From Varibaculum cambriense DSM 15806 (GTDB lineage Bacteria; Actinomycetota; Actinomycetes; Actinomycetales; Actinomycetaceae): a stretch of 64,000 bases of DNA. The position numbers and the translations under genes were made by a program. Below the pieces are notes generated by a model. That model was given only the letters and a program-made list of their open reading frames with translations. It did no database searches and had not been told where the DNA came from. The stretch lies in the NCBI RefSeq assembly GCF_000420065.1, contig NZ_ATUF01000003.1, positions 124,001-188,000 on the forward strand, written 5' to 3'. Below are positions 16,633-27,000 of this stretch, in pieces; the stretch's first letter is position 1; the number at the start of each line of letters is the position of its first letter.

Positions 16633-19002
16633 CTAGATTTTTTGGCTCTCCAGCTTCCATACCTGTTCAGCGTAGTCACTGATAGTGCGATCAGCGCTGA
16701 AGCGTCCGGACTCACAGATGTTGATCCAGCATTTACGTGCCCATTCAATTTGGTCAGCATATTCGAGAGCAGCGCGATCACGTACTTCCCGATAATCAGC
16801 GAAATCACCAAGTACGTAGTACACGTCAGCCGGTTCGTAGCCGTTGGAATCTAGTAGCGACCCCAGCAGATCATGGAACAGACCGGTACCACCATCATCT
16901 AAGGTGCCATCAACAAACGCATCCAAGGCACGTTTAAGTCCTGGCACGGTCTCATATAGGTTTCGCGGATCGTAAGTGCGTCGCAACTCTGGAAGTTCTT
17001 CTTCCTTGGCGCCGAAAATGTAGGCGTTTTCTTCACCCACAGAATCGACGATCTCCACGTTGGCACCATCTAAAGTACCCAGACACAGGGCGCCGTTCAT
17101 CATGAACTTCATATTCGAAGTTCCCGACGCCTCTTTACCAGCAGTAGAAATCTGTTCGTGAATATCGGCAGCGGGAATAATATGTTCCGCCGGCGAAACG
17201 TTGTAGTTTTCGACGAACACTACCTGAATAATTTGGGAAACCTCGGGGTCACTGGCGACCAGTTCCCCAATCGTATTAATCAGCTTAATAATCGCCTTGG
17301 CACGTACATAGCCCGGAGCAGCTTTCGCCCCGAAAATGAACACCCGATGCGGCCAAGGTTTCTGCGGATTCTCTTTGATCCGGAAATAGAGATCCAAAAT
17401 GTAAAGGGCATTTAGCAGCTGGCGCTTATATTCGTGCAACCGTTTAATTTGCACATCGAAAATCGCTGACGGATCAATCTTTTCCCCGGAACGCTGCTCC
17501 AACCACTTGGCAAAATCCCGTTTGTTATCGGCCTTTACCCCCAGTAGCTGAGCCATTAGATCCGAGTCACCAGCGAGCTTACGCAGGCTCTTGAGCTGAT
17601 CCATATCGGTAACCCAATCAGTCGAGCCCAGCTTCTCAGTAAGCAGGCTAGCTAGACGAGGATTGCACTGTTTCAGCCAGCGCCGCGGCGTAACCCCATT
17701 GGTCTTGTTGTTAAACTTTTGCGGCCAAATCTCGTACCAATCTTTCAAAGTCTGCCGTTTAATGATCTCGGTATGCAGAGCCGCCACCCCGTTAATCGAA
17801 AATGCGGCATAGCAGGCAATCCAAGCCATATGGATCCGTCCGCCATGAATCGGCGACATATAGTCAATCCGGGCAGCGTCAAAGCCCAGCGCCTCCAGTT
17901 CCATCCGGAAACGGCGGTCAATCTCCGCTACAATCTCCAAAATTCGGGGGAATAGCCGCTGGAAAATCGCGTATTCCCAGGTTTCGAGAGCTTCAGCGAG
18001 CACCGTATGGTTGGTGTAGGCGAAAGTGTTCTGCACGATCTGCCAGGCATCTTCCCAATCCATCCCGTGGTCATCGAGCAAAATCCGCATCAGTTCCGGA
18101 ATAGCCAATACCGGGTGAGTATCATTTAGCTGAATACAATTGTATTTCGCGAAATCGCGCAGGTCATCGCCATGATGCTTAATGTAGTTCTCTACCATGT
18201 CCTGCAGGGAAGCAGACACGAAGAAGTACTGTTGGCGCACCCGCAGCACTTTGCCCTCGAAAGTAGTGTCGTTGGGGTAGAGCACCCGGCACAGGTCAGC
18301 TACACGTTCCCGCTCGATAATCGCATCGGTGAAACGCTGAGAGTTGAAAGCCTCATAGTCGAACTCTTCCATTGGCTCTGACTTCCACAGGCGCAAGGTG
18401 TTGACGTTATCGGTGCCATAGCCGGTGATCGGCATATCGTAGGGAATCGCCCGCACCTGCATATCCGCGAAGTTAATAAAACGCGGTTCTTCCTCGCGGC
18501 GAATGACGAAAGGATAGCCTTCCTCCATCCAGGGATCCGGATGTTCCCGCTGGTTACCGTTTTCGAAAGCTTGTTTAAATAGTCCGTAACGGTACAAGAT
18601 TCCATATCCGCGCACCGGTAGGTTCATAGTGGCGCAAGAATCTAGGAAACAGGCAGCTAGACGTCCCAAGCCTCCGTTACCCAGAGAGGCATCGTGCTCG
18701 GCCTCCAGAACGTCGGTGAGATTCATACCGAAGGCGTTAGTAGCCTCTTTTGCCTGCTCTAACAGTTCCAGGTTATCCAGGTTATTGAGCAGAGCTCTGC
18801 CCATCAGGAACTCGGCCGAAAAGTAATGCTCTTGGCGTCCCGCCGCATACTTTTCGGTGGTTGCTTCCCAGTTTTCGGCGATACGTTCTACGATCGCTTG
18901 TGACATTCCCGTCCAAAACTCCATAGGGGTGGAGTCTTCAGCGCGGCGTCCAGAAATAGAACGGGTAAATGAACCTAAAGAATGGGTAAGGTTGTCTGCC
19001 AT
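16633..19002 (-). CDS. glgP: Glycogen/maltodextrin phosphorylase
   Basis: About 789 residues, the usual length of GT35 phosphorylases. Releases glucose-1-phosphate from glycogen or maltodextrin using pyridoxal phosphate. Clear family motifs: HYFSAEFLMGRALLNNL, LGNGGLGRLAACFLDS, NGVTPRRWL, QIKRLHEYKRQLLN and the PLP-lysine region GKEASGTSNMKFMMNGAL. ATG 19002 follows AAGGAG by seven bases; a TTG two codons upstream is less likely. It is followed on the same strand upstream by an alpha-glucosidase gene, giving a small alpha-glucan degradation group. Confidence 0.95.
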   Translation of the reverse strand: MADNLTHSLGSFTRSISGRRAEDSTPMEFWTGMSQAIVERIAENWEATTEKYAAGRQEHYFSAEFLMGRALLNNLDNLELLEQAKEATNAFGMNLTDVLEAEHDASLGNGGLGRLAACFLDSCATMNLPVRGYGILYRYGLFKQAFENGNQREHPDPWMEEGYPFVIRREEEPRFINFADMQVRAIPYDMPITGYGTDNVNTLRLWKSEPMEEFDYEAFNSQRFTDAIIERERVADLCRVLYPNDTTFEGKVLRVRQQYFFVSASLQDMVENYIKHHGDDLRDFAKYNCIQLNDTHPVLAIPELMRILLDDHGMDWEDAWQIVQNTFAYTNHTVLAEALETWEYAIFQRLFPRILEIVAEIDRRFRMELEALGFDAARIDYMSPIHGGRIHMAWIACYAAFSINGVAALHTEIIKRQTLKDWYEIWPQKFNNKTNGVTPRRWLKQCNPRLASLLTEKLGSTDWVTDMDQLKSLRKLAGDSDLMAQLLGVKADNKRDFAKWLEQRSGEKIDPSAIFDVQIKRLHEYKRQLLNALYILDLYFRIKENPQKPWPHRVFIFGAKAAPGYVRAKAIIKLINTIGELVASDPEVSQIIQVVFVENYNVSPAEHIIPAADIHEQISTAGKEASGTSNMKFMMNGALCLGTLDGANVEIVDSVGEENAYIFGAKEEELPELRRTYDPRNLYETVPGLKRALDAFVDGTLDDGGTGLFHDLLGSLLDSNGYEPADVYYVLGDFADYREVRDRAALEYADQIEWARKCWINICESGRFSADRTISDYAEQVWKLESQKI

Positions 19003-19174
19003 ATTCAATCTCCTTGCAAGGCTTACGATTCCAAGGCTATCGGTTAAAGGTGAAATGACCGACCTAAATCCACTATTTTGGCAGTGGTGTTAGTTACACC
19101 TGTTTCATCTTGCCATTTGCCGCTGTTTTCGGAATTCTTCGGGAAAAGTCTGCGCAGCTAAGCACCGAAAATCC

Positions 19175-20908
19175 CTAGATTTCGATCCACAGAGTTTGTC
19201 CCGGAGCTATTTGATCTTTTCTGCTGTGGTTTGAGCTAGGCGAGGAGCCAATCCCCGGGGTAGCTAGGACTATTTTTGCTGAAGCTGCTACCGTGATCTT
19301 CGGCAGCGGTCGCATGCCTATTCCCAGGTTAGTTACTACCACCACTTGACGCCCGTTCGCTCCGGTAACCTGCAAAGCCAGTACTTCGGGATCGCTGTCT
19401 AGCCAGGTAGATTCGCCCATTCCGAGGCCGAGGTCGCGGCGCACTGCAAGCATTTTGCGGTAAAAGTTTAACGGAGAGTTCGGGTCAGATTCTTGTGCCT
19501 GCACCGACAGCCCACCCCAATTATCCGGTTGCGGCAACCAGGCCGGGCTAGCTCCCGCAGGGGAGAACCCAAAGTTAGAACCAGGATCATCTGACCAGGG
19601 GAGCGGTACCCGGCAGCCGTCCCGTCCTCGTACCCTAAAATCGGAACGCTGCCAGGTGGGATCTTGGCGAGCCTCATCTGGAAGGGTCGTGGCTTCCGGC
19701 AGCCCCAATTCTTCCCCGTTATACAGGTAGATGGAACCAGGTAGCCCCGCGAGGAACGCGGTTGCCGATAGTGCCCGAGTCAATCCGATTTCTTGATCTG
19801 GTTGCGGGTCACTTGCCCCGATTCCGTTGTCGGTATTCGCTCCACTGGGGTAGCCGAAACGGGTGGCATGGCGGACTTTGTCATGGTTAGAAAGCACCCA
19901 AGTGGGGGGAGCCCCTACCGAGGCAGAAGCCTCTTGGGTGCGCCGGATAACTTTTCGTAGGGCGGCTGGCTCCCAGTGGCAGTTGACTACCGAGAAATTG
20001 AAGGCCTGGGACATTTCGTCTTCCCGCACATACATAGCTTCTTGTTCCGGGGTATTGACCCAGGCTTCGGCTACTAGCATCCGGTCACGGCCATATTCAT
20101 CTAGCACTTGGCGCCATTCGCGATAAATATCGTGGACTCCCGGCTGGTTAAAGAACGGCCCCACATCGAGGGCGCGTCCATTGTCGCTATTCGGGCCTTC
20201 GTAATTTAGGCGATCCGGCCCCACCAAGTCATCGGGCAACGCGGGGTCTTTCACTAGGCCATGCGCGACATCTACCCGAAAACCATCTACTCCGCGGTCT
20301 AACCAAAAACGTAGGTAGGAGCGGAAAAAGTCGTGAACTTTAGGGTTCTCCCAGTTGAAGTCGGGCTGAGAGGCATCAAAAATATGCAGGTACCACCAGT
20401 CCCGGTCGCTAGCTTTACCAGTTAGGGGCTCCACTTTCGACCAGGCAGATCCGCCGAACATAGACCCCCAGTTGTTGGGAGTAGTATCCGCGCATTTGCG
20501 GAACATATACATATCGCGCGCCGCATCTCCCGGCTCCGCGGCTAGCGCCTGTTTAAACAGGGGGTGATCCCAAGAAGAATGATTAGGAACCACATCAATG
20601 ATGGCTTTCATTCCCCGAGCGTGGAGATCGGCGAGTACCTTGTCGAAAGTCTCCAAGTCGCCATATTCGGGATTAATATCCAGATAATCGGATACGTCGT
20701 AACCAGTGTCGTGTTGGGGAGAAGGATAGAAAGGAGAAAACCAGACCGCATCAATCCCCAGTTTTTCCAGGTAGTCCATTTTTTCCAAAACCCCGGCCAG
20801 ATCGCCGATCCCGTCCCCGTTAGAATCGGAAAAAGAACGGGGATAAATCTGATAGATGGCGGCACTACGCCACCACTGATCCCAGTCACCTCGTTGCACG
20901 CGGCTCAT
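19175..20908 (-). CDS. GH13 alpha-glucosidase (oligo-1,6-glucosidase/maltase type)
   Basis: 577 residues. Hydrolyses short alpha-glucosides in the cytoplasm; no signal peptide. Conserved GH13 regions are present: DVVPNHSS (region I), GFRVDVAHGL (region II, nucleophile Asp), AEAWV (region III, acid/base Glu) and SNHDKVR (region IV, transition-state Asp). The N-terminus WWRSAAIYQIYPRSFSDSNGDGIGDL is typical of the oligo-1,6-glucosidase/alpha-glucosidase group. A GGAG site precedes the ATG. It lies upstream of glgP, 172 bases apart; whether they share a transcript is unclear. Linkage specificity cannot be assigned from sequence. Confidence 0.92.
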   Translation of the reverse strand: MSRVQRGDWDQWWRSAAIYQIYPRSFSDSNGDGIGDLAGVLEKMDYLEKLGIDAVWFSPFYPSPQHDTGYDVSDYLDINPEYGDLETFDKVLADLHARGMKAIIDVVPNHSSWDHPLFKQALAAEPGDAARDMYMFRKCADTTPNNWGSMFGGSAWSKVEPLTGKASDRDWWYLHIFDASQPDFNWENPKVHDFFRSYLRFWLDRGVDGFRVDVAHGLVKDPALPDDLVGPDRLNYEGPNSDNGRALDVGPFFNQPGVHDIYREWRQVLDEYGRDRMLVAEAWVNTPEQEAMYVREDEMSQAFNFSVVNCHWEPAALRKVIRRTQEASASVGAPPTWVLSNHDKVRHATRFGYPSGANTDNGIGASDPQPDQEIGLTRALSATAFLAGLPGSIYLYNGEELGLPEATTLPDEARQDPTWQRSDFRVRGRDGCRVPLPWSDDPGSNFGFSPAGASPAWLPQPDNWGGLSVQAQESDPNSPLNFYRKMLAVRRDLGLGMGESTWLDSDPEVLALQVTGANGRQVVVVTNLGIGMRPLPKITVAASAKIVLATPGIGSSPSSNHSRKDQIAPGQTLWIEI

Positions 20909-20939
20909 TTTCTTCTCCTCTGTGGTTGTTTAAACAGTC

Positions 20940-22544
20940 TTAGTCCTCACTGCCTTTGCGGCGACGCCGACGGGCTCGGCGCGGACGAGGCTGGCGTTGC
21001 GTACCGGCACCTTGGTGGCTATCGCGTTCCCGACGCCGATCGCGTCCATTCCGGGATCCTTTACCCCGTCCGCCTCCAGAGCGACCGCGAGAATTTTGCC
21101 CGCGCGGGGAGCGCCCGCGACCGCGCCCATGTCCACCGGTTTCCCCTAGGTCTTCGAGCTTTTCGGCGGCGAGACCGGCACGTTTACGCATCGAACGCGG
21201 CAAGCGCCCGCCCGCGTCCTCGGGAATATCCAAATCGGTATAAAGGTGAGGACTGGTGTGGTAGGTTTCCACCGGTTCTTCTATTCCCAGGGAAAGCTCT
21301 TTATTTATCAGCTTCCAGCGGGGAACATCATCCCAATCTACGAAGGTAATCGCGGTTCCGGAATTACCGGCGCGACCAGTACGCCCAATGCGGTGGATAT
21401 AGGTTTTGGCATCCTCGGGGCACTGGTAGTTGATCACATGGGTTACATCATCGACATCAATACCGCGCGCCGCAACATCGGTAGCTACCAGCACATCGAC
21501 TTTTCCGTGTCTAAAAGCCCGTAGTGCCTGCTCGCGGGCACCCTGTCCTAAGTCGCCATGCAAAGCTGCGGTCGCGAATCCCCGTTTGCCGAGATCTTCC
21601 GCAACCCGAGCAGCAGTCCGTTTAGTGCGTGTGAAAATAATGGTGAGGCCGCGCTGGCGCGCCTGCAAAATCCGAGCTACTACCTCAATTTTATTGAGGG
21701 CGTGGCAGCGGTAAATCACTTGCCGCGTGGTTTTTACCGTGGCGCCCTGGTCATCGGGATCTTGTGCCCGAATATGAGTGGGATGCGACATATAACGCCT
21801 GGCTAAGGCCACTACTTCCCCGGGCATAGTGGCTGAAAACAGCATAGTGTGGCGATTTGCGGGGGTGCGGGAAAGTAGCACCTCTACATCGGGGAGGAAC
21901 CCCAGATCGAGCATTTCATCGGCTTCATCGAGCACCATAGTGCGTACTGACGACAAGCTCAGATACCCCTGTTTCATGAGGTCAATCAGCCGTCCGGGGG
22001 TGCCGACTACAATCTCGACTCCTCGTTTTAGATCCGCAACCTGGGGTTCGAAAGCGCGTCCCCCATAGATTTCACAAATGCGTACCTTGCGGCGGGCAGC
22101 TGCCTGTGCGGTTTCTCTTGCCACCTGGATAGCCAGCTCCCGAGTGGGGAGCACAATCAACGCTTGTGGATGGCCGGGATCTAGCAAATCTTCGAAACCG
22201 TCCTCATCTGGGCCCACCACGTCCTCTAGCACTGGGAGCGCAAACCCTAAGGTTTTACCAGTGCCGGTCTTCGCCTGCCCGATAATGTCATGGCGCTCTA
22301 GCGCTACTGGCAAAGTGAGGGCTTGAATCGGGAAGGGATGCACGATTCCGGCATCTTTAAGCGCCTGGCATTGCGGAGCCGAGACCCCGAAATCAGCGAA
22401 AGTTTTTTCGGAAAGATCCATAGAGGAATCGCCCACCACATCGGCTTCCGCCTGTTGAATCTGTGGCTCATGTGCTGCGGAAGTGTCAGCGATTCCACTG
22501 GTTGCTTGGATATTTTCTTCAGTTGTCAATCGAATACCTTTCAC
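20940..22544 (-). CDS. DEAD-box RNA helicase with basic RG-rich tail
   Basis: 534 residues (GTG 22544) or about 529 (TTG 22529). All helicase motifs are present: Q motif, AKTGTGKTLGFALP (I), PTRELAIQ (Ia), TPGRLIDL (Ib), VLDEADEMLDLGF (II), FSATMP (III), TDVAARGIDVDDVTHVI (V) and HRIGRTGRAG (VI). The last ~70 residues are Gly/Arg-rich and highly basic, likely an RNA-binding tail. It corresponds in position to the rhlE-like gene near DUF3107 and AdnAB in mycobacteria. A 5-bp hairpin (GGGGA/TCCCC, 22545-22557) abuts the GTG, which makes the TTG with upstream AAAGG a real alternative. Confidence 0.93.
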   Translation of the reverse strand: MKGIRLTTEENIQATSGIADTSAAHEPQIQQAEADVVGDSSMDLSEKTFADFGVSAPQCQALKDAGIVHPFPIQALTLPVALERHDIIGQAKTGTGKTLGFALPVLEDVVGPDEDGFEDLLDPGHPQALIVLPTRELAIQVARETAQAAARRKVRICEIYGGRAFEPQVADLKRGVEIVVGTPGRLIDLMKQGYLSLSSVRTMVLDEADEMLDLGFLPDVEVLLSRTPANRHTMLFSATMPGEVVALARRYMSHPTHIRAQDPDDQGATVKTTRQVIYRCHALNKIEVVARILQARQRGLTIIFTRTKRTAARVAEDLGKRGFATAALHGDLGQGAREQALRAFRHGKVDVLVATDVAARGIDVDDVTHVINYQCPEDAKTYIHRIGRTGRAGNSGTAITFVDWDDVPRWKLINKELSLGIEEPVETYHTSPHLYTDLDIPEDAGGRLPRSMRKRAGLAAEKLEDLGETGGHGRGRGRSPRGQNSRGRSGGGRGKGSRNGRDRRRERDSHQGAGTQRQPRPRRARRRRRKGSED

Positions 22545-22806
22545 GGGGATTTTCCCCTGGAACTATGGAGGTAGCCGATCGCAAAAAATCTTGGCTCTCC
22601 GCTAGAGAGGCCGGGGCGAGGCGCCCGGAAAAAATACTTCAGTTACGAAAACGATCGGTCAACCCGTCTTCTTCTCTTCTATCCTATCCCACCGTTTCGC
22701 AGGGTAAACAATAGGGGTAACGCAGCTAACAGTTAGTTAGAAGCCATTTTGATAGTTAGAAGCGTCTGGAGCCGTTGAAAAGCGAGAATCAAATCCGCAA
22801 GCGCGT

Positions 22807-22812
22807 TAGTCT
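22807..22812 (+). promoter_or_regulatory. Leaderless -10 element of the ferritin-like gene
   Basis: TAGTCT (22807-22812) is six bases before GTG 22819. The intervening AAGAGG could instead act as a very close ribosome binding site. Confidence 0.4.
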
Positions 22813-22818
22813 AAGAGG

Positions 22819-23424
22819 GTGAGTGACGCACAAAGACTGGGACTTATCGGATACTTCACCCTGGCTATGCAGCAGCGGTTAGCAAAAGACGCTTCGCTGT
22901 GCCCCACGGTGGATCAAGAAATCGCTTTAGGGCAAATGTCGGCGCGAGCTTGGGAAAACTATGAAAAAGTAGCCCAGGTCAGCCAAAACGTTGGGGTTGA
23001 GCTGCCAGAAGAGATGAAGCAATATCTGGGGCTGACCGTTCAGCTAGAGGAACGCCTGCGGCCCACTGATTGGTACGAACGCCTCGTTAAAAGCTACGTA
23101 ACGATTGGGGCGATGGCCGATTTTAACCGCAGCTTAACTGCGGGACTTTCCTCGCAAGCACAAGCCGAACTCTCCGAGGTCGCGTGGGATTGCGGGCAAG
23201 AAGGATGGGCGGTGCCGGTAATCACGCAAGCGTGTGCCACTCAAGTGACGGTACCAGCGCGGCTGTCTCTGTGGGGACGGCGGGTGCTCGGAGATGTGCG
23301 TTCTACTTTCCGCCAGGCCATCGTGGGCTATCCCGAATTAACGGCTGAGGGCGGAGAAGATATCCCCGAGGCGATCAAGGAACATCACCGCCTCCGGATG
23401 GAGCGTACCGGGCTGAAGGCTTAA
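22819..23424 (+). CDS. Ferritin-like / MiaE-like domain protein
   Basis: 201 residues, mostly helical. It fits the actinobacterial ferritin-like family (MiaE_2 type) that lies between an rhlE-type helicase and DUF3107. The alignable core is seen around SARAWENYEKVAQV and WDCGQEGWAVPVITQA through LSLWGRRVLGDV. As I recall the family, the second core normally carries a Glu/His pair (DTGHAEF-like); here it reads DCGQEGW, so the metal ligands may be lost. Function is not established. GTG start with possible leaderless transcript. It is convergent with DUF3107. Confidence 0.7.
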   Translation: MSDAQRLGLIGYFTLAMQQRLAKDASLCPTVDQEIALGQMSARAWENYEKVAQVSQNVGVELPEEMKQYLGLTVQLEERLRPTDWYERLVKSYVTIGAMADFNRSLTAGLSSQAQAELSEVAWDCGQEGWAVPVITQACATQVTVPARLSLWGRRVLGDVRSTFRQAIVGYPELTAEGGEDIPEAIKEHHRLRMERTGLKA

Positions 23425-23494
23425 AGCCTTTGGAAGCTATAACGCCCCGGTAGGCTTGATATAACCCGGATAGATACCGGGTGTCTGCTAAGCG

Positions 23495-23526
23495 CCAGCC
23501 GCTACCGAACTTCTGGTAGCGGCTGG
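23495..23526. terminator. Hairpin between convergent genes
   Basis: Perfect 12-bp GC-rich stem CCAGCCGCTACC / GGTAGCGGCTGG with an 8-base loop, in the space between the convergent ferritin-like and DUF3107 genes. No T-run on either side, so factor-independent termination is not certain. Confidence 0.5.
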
Positions 23527-23574
23527 GAACCTTGCGGGCACCGGCAAGCCGATTAGATCGCTTAGATCGGGTGC

Positions 23575-23802
23575 TTAGCCGATTCCGAATCCCACCCGCT
23601 GCGGTTGCGTCTCGCTTATCTGGCAGTAGGCAATTAAGTGCGGGTTGATAAGTACCTGCTGACCCTGCTTATTGGTTAGCGATAGCAACTCTTCGGGTTT
23701 ATCTAAAGCTGCCTGCAAGGTGGCTTTAACCTGGTCAGCGTCCATGGCTACTTCCAGTTCCAAAGTTTTGGCTACGCCTTTAAGTCCCAGTGAGATATTC
23801 AC
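23575..23802 (-). CDS. DUF3107 family protein
   Basis: 75 residues, the typical length of this small conserved actinobacterial family (Rv3208A-like in mycobacteria). The N-terminal strand ISLGLKGVAKTLELEV, helix DADQVKATLQAALD and the C-terminal VLINPHLIAYCQI are recognisable. Function unknown. The GTG start is preceded by GGAGG six bases upstream. It is encoded divergently from adnA; the 261 bases between them hold the adnA promoter and nothing else I can support. Confidence 0.85.
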   Translation of the reverse strand: MNISLGLKGVAKTLELEVAMDADQVKATLQAALDKPEELLSLTNKQGQQVLINPHLIAYCQISETQPQRVGFGIG

Positions 23803-24050
23803 GTTTTCCTCCGTTTAGCAATCTTCTAGGCTTATCCTACCTGCTCGCTACCGGGCTATGCCCGCTTGCTTGCTAACAGCTAAAGCTTTAGGGATGCTCC
23901 TGCTTGTTAGCAGTCGCCTCCTATGAACATGATGTCTGTGCGAGTTCCAGCTGTGAACGGAAAACTCCCAGGATATTTGCGGTGAAGTCGAACCAGGAAC
24001 CAGGAAATCACGGCAGGCAAAGAAAGCATTAACGACACCGAAGTTTTTTC

Positions 24051-24056
24051 TATAAT
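24051..24056 (+). promoter_or_regulatory. Leaderless promoter of adnAB
   Basis: Perfect TATAAT at 24051-24056 ends seven bases before the adnA ATG (24064). A weak -35 (TTAACG, 24029-24034) lies 16 bases upstream. No ribosome binding site, so the mRNA should start at the ATG. Confidence 0.6.
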
Positions 24057-24063
24057 TGTTTAT

Positions 24064-27000
24064 ATGGCAACCTTTACTCTGCGCGCAGTTCCTTTCCCGG
24101 TGGAATTGGAGTTACCTGAGCTAGGCGAAAAGGAAAAGCAGATACTTGGCAAGCTGCAATCTGCTAGTTCGCTAATAGTTAGAGGAGCGGCCGGCAGCGG
24201 AAAAACCATTTTAGCTTTGGCAGCTATGGAGCAACTTTTCTGCCACCACAGCCAGATAATAGGAATAGCTCCTTCCCGTTCGCGAGCAGAATATTTAAAC
24301 ACTGCCAGGATCAGTCGGAAACTCCCTATTTCCCGTCCGTTCATTACCCCTACCGCCTTGGCCTTCCAAGTGCTTAAAGATTTTGCTAGCGCGCGCCGCG
24401 AACAACTTCCGGAACCGGTACTGCTGACCGGATCACAGGAAGATGCCCGGATTCATGAACTGTTAAGTCAGGTAGATGCGCCTTGGCCGGAATATATTGG
24501 CTCCGAGGTAAGGCAAACTGATTATTTTTGCTCTGAAATACGTACCCTGTTCGCCGCTTGTGCTCATTGGGATATCAGCGCTCAACGTTTAGATGAGTTA
24601 GGGCGCGAACTCGCGGTTCCCGAGTGGCAGGCGGCAGCGGTATTACTTAGTCAATACGAACCGTCTTTTAAAGACAACAGCTGGGATGCCGCCCGAATGC
24701 AAGATCGCGCGGGGCAAGTTTTAGGTGGTTGGGAACAAGATGCGGCTTTACTATCACCTCCCCAATTACCGGAGTGGGTAGTGGTAGACGACCTGCAAGA
24801 TTGCCCGGCTTCTACCGTGCGGCTGTTAACGGAAATGGGCAAGCGAGGCACTAAAATCTTCGCCCTCTACAACCCCGACGTGGCAGTGGAAACTTTCCGT
24901 GGGGGATATCCGCAAGGGGGTAGCTATCTAGCCGAACAGCTAAATTGTCCCCAGGTGACGCTAGAGGAATCTTTCCGGGAGACTTCGGGAGGGCTACAGC
25001 TTACAGATCCGCTTAGCCACCAGGTAGAGTGCGATAGTGCGCGCGAACAAAAATTTGCAGAGTTTTCTACTGTTTCCTCCCAGGCGCGGGCGATTGCCGA
25101 ATACTTGCGCTATCAGCACTTAACCCGACAAGTTCCGTGGGCAGAGATGGCGGTTATTGCTCGTAATCGCTCCCAAATAGACGAGATAGTTTCGCTTCTA
25201 CGGGGTTTGGAGATTCCAGTAAACGAGCGTCAAAGACCCATACTTTTTAAAGCTAACCACGTTACGGGTGCCTTACTATCGCTTTTTACTTTGCCAGGAC
25301 AAAGCGAGCTCGCCAAACAGTGGGGAAGGGGTAATCCCGAGATTTCCTCTGTAGATGAAGTTTCCTGGGCCCCCTCACAATATTTGTTAGCTGACAAGGT
25401 AATTTCCCCGCGGGGGAAAGCGATTAGACACCTACTTCGCTCTCCGCTTTTTTCTCTAGACTCCCTGCAGATGCTGCGTTTGGAGCGTTCGTTAGTGCGC
25501 GCCGGTATCGGTGTAGAAGCAAAAATAGAAGATTTTTATGCCGCCATCGGCACCCCCCATTTCCCGGTCACCCAGGTAGAGATGGTAGAGGGCGGGCAAA
25601 TCTATATTCGCTGTCATCAAGTTTTAACTGCAGCAATAGCTCAATTGGATCAGCCTCCACTGGTGGTGCTAGACAAAATTTGGACGTTATTGAATCTAGA
25701 AGATTCGTGGTGTCAGCGAGCACTTGCCGGAGAAGAGTTCGCTGATCAAGCTTTAGATGCGGTTATTGCCTTAGTTCGCCATGCAGAGATTTGGTCGCAG
25801 CGTCACTTAAATGCCAATATGAGTGACTACTGTGCGGTGCTCTCGCGGCAAACTCAAGCCGAGGACGTACTTACCGATACCCATGGGATAGGTTCGGCGG
25901 TAGCTTTGGAAACCGTGTTTTCCGCGGCGGGTCGCACCTGGGACACCTGTGTAATCATCGGGATGCAGGACGGACAGTGGCCAGTTATCTCCGAGCGAGG
26001 TTCTCTGCTGCGTTCGGGGGAAATCTCTGATTTTCTCCATGCTACGGCGCTGCTTAGTCCCACGGGAAAGCTACAGTTAGCTCCCGGAGAGTCCCGCAGT
26101 CGTGCCCTCGAGAGGGAACGATCCCTCGCTAGGTGTGCCCTTAGCCGTGCCCGCAGCAATATATTGGTTACCGTGCGCTGCGACGCTGAGGATAACCCTT
26201 CGATATTTTTTGATAATCTGCGTGCCCACTTGGAAAATAGCAAGTTTTCTGGCGCGCAATACCTGGGTGCTGATTGGGATCAACAACTAGGAGCGGACAC
26301 CGACCCGGAAAACAGAAACCGGGGCGGACATCAGCTATTTCCATCTTTGCGTTCCTTGGTGGGGCATTTAAGGGGGGTACTCGCCGGCAAGACGGATGAT
26401 GCAACTCGTAAAAAAGCAGTGGAAACTTTAGCCTATTTAGCTTCTCAGGGGGCGCGGTTTGCTAACCCTGATACTTGGCGTCAGGTGGGAATAGATAATA
26501 GCTGGTGGACGAATCCCGCCGGATTAAAATCTGCCGCTGGCCGAGCAGTAATATCCCCCTCTGCCTTAGAGGACTTGAACGAATGCGAATTTCGCTGGCT
26601 GCTCTCGCGGCGGGGAGGGCAGAAAGTCGAAGCTACTGGTAACGCCGCTTGGGGAACTCTGGTGCACCAGATTGCTGAAGAGATGACGGATAGCAGCCTG
26701 CAGGAGCGCCTGGCGTTCTTTTACGCTAACTGGCCGCAAGAAACAGAAGCTTTCTTTTCTCGCCAAGACGGGAAAAAACGAGAAGAAATGGTGCGTCGTC
26801 TCAGCCGCTATTTAGATGATCATCAAACCCCGGCGGTAACCGAAATAAGCTCCTATGCGGTGGTATCCGACTTAGCGATGGTGGCCGCCCGGTTAGATCG
26901 CCTGGAAGCTGGCGAGGACGGGATTAGAATCGTTGATTTTAAGACAGGTAAAACGGTTCCTACCGCAAGAGAATTAGCTGACCATTTACAGCTGGCCTGC

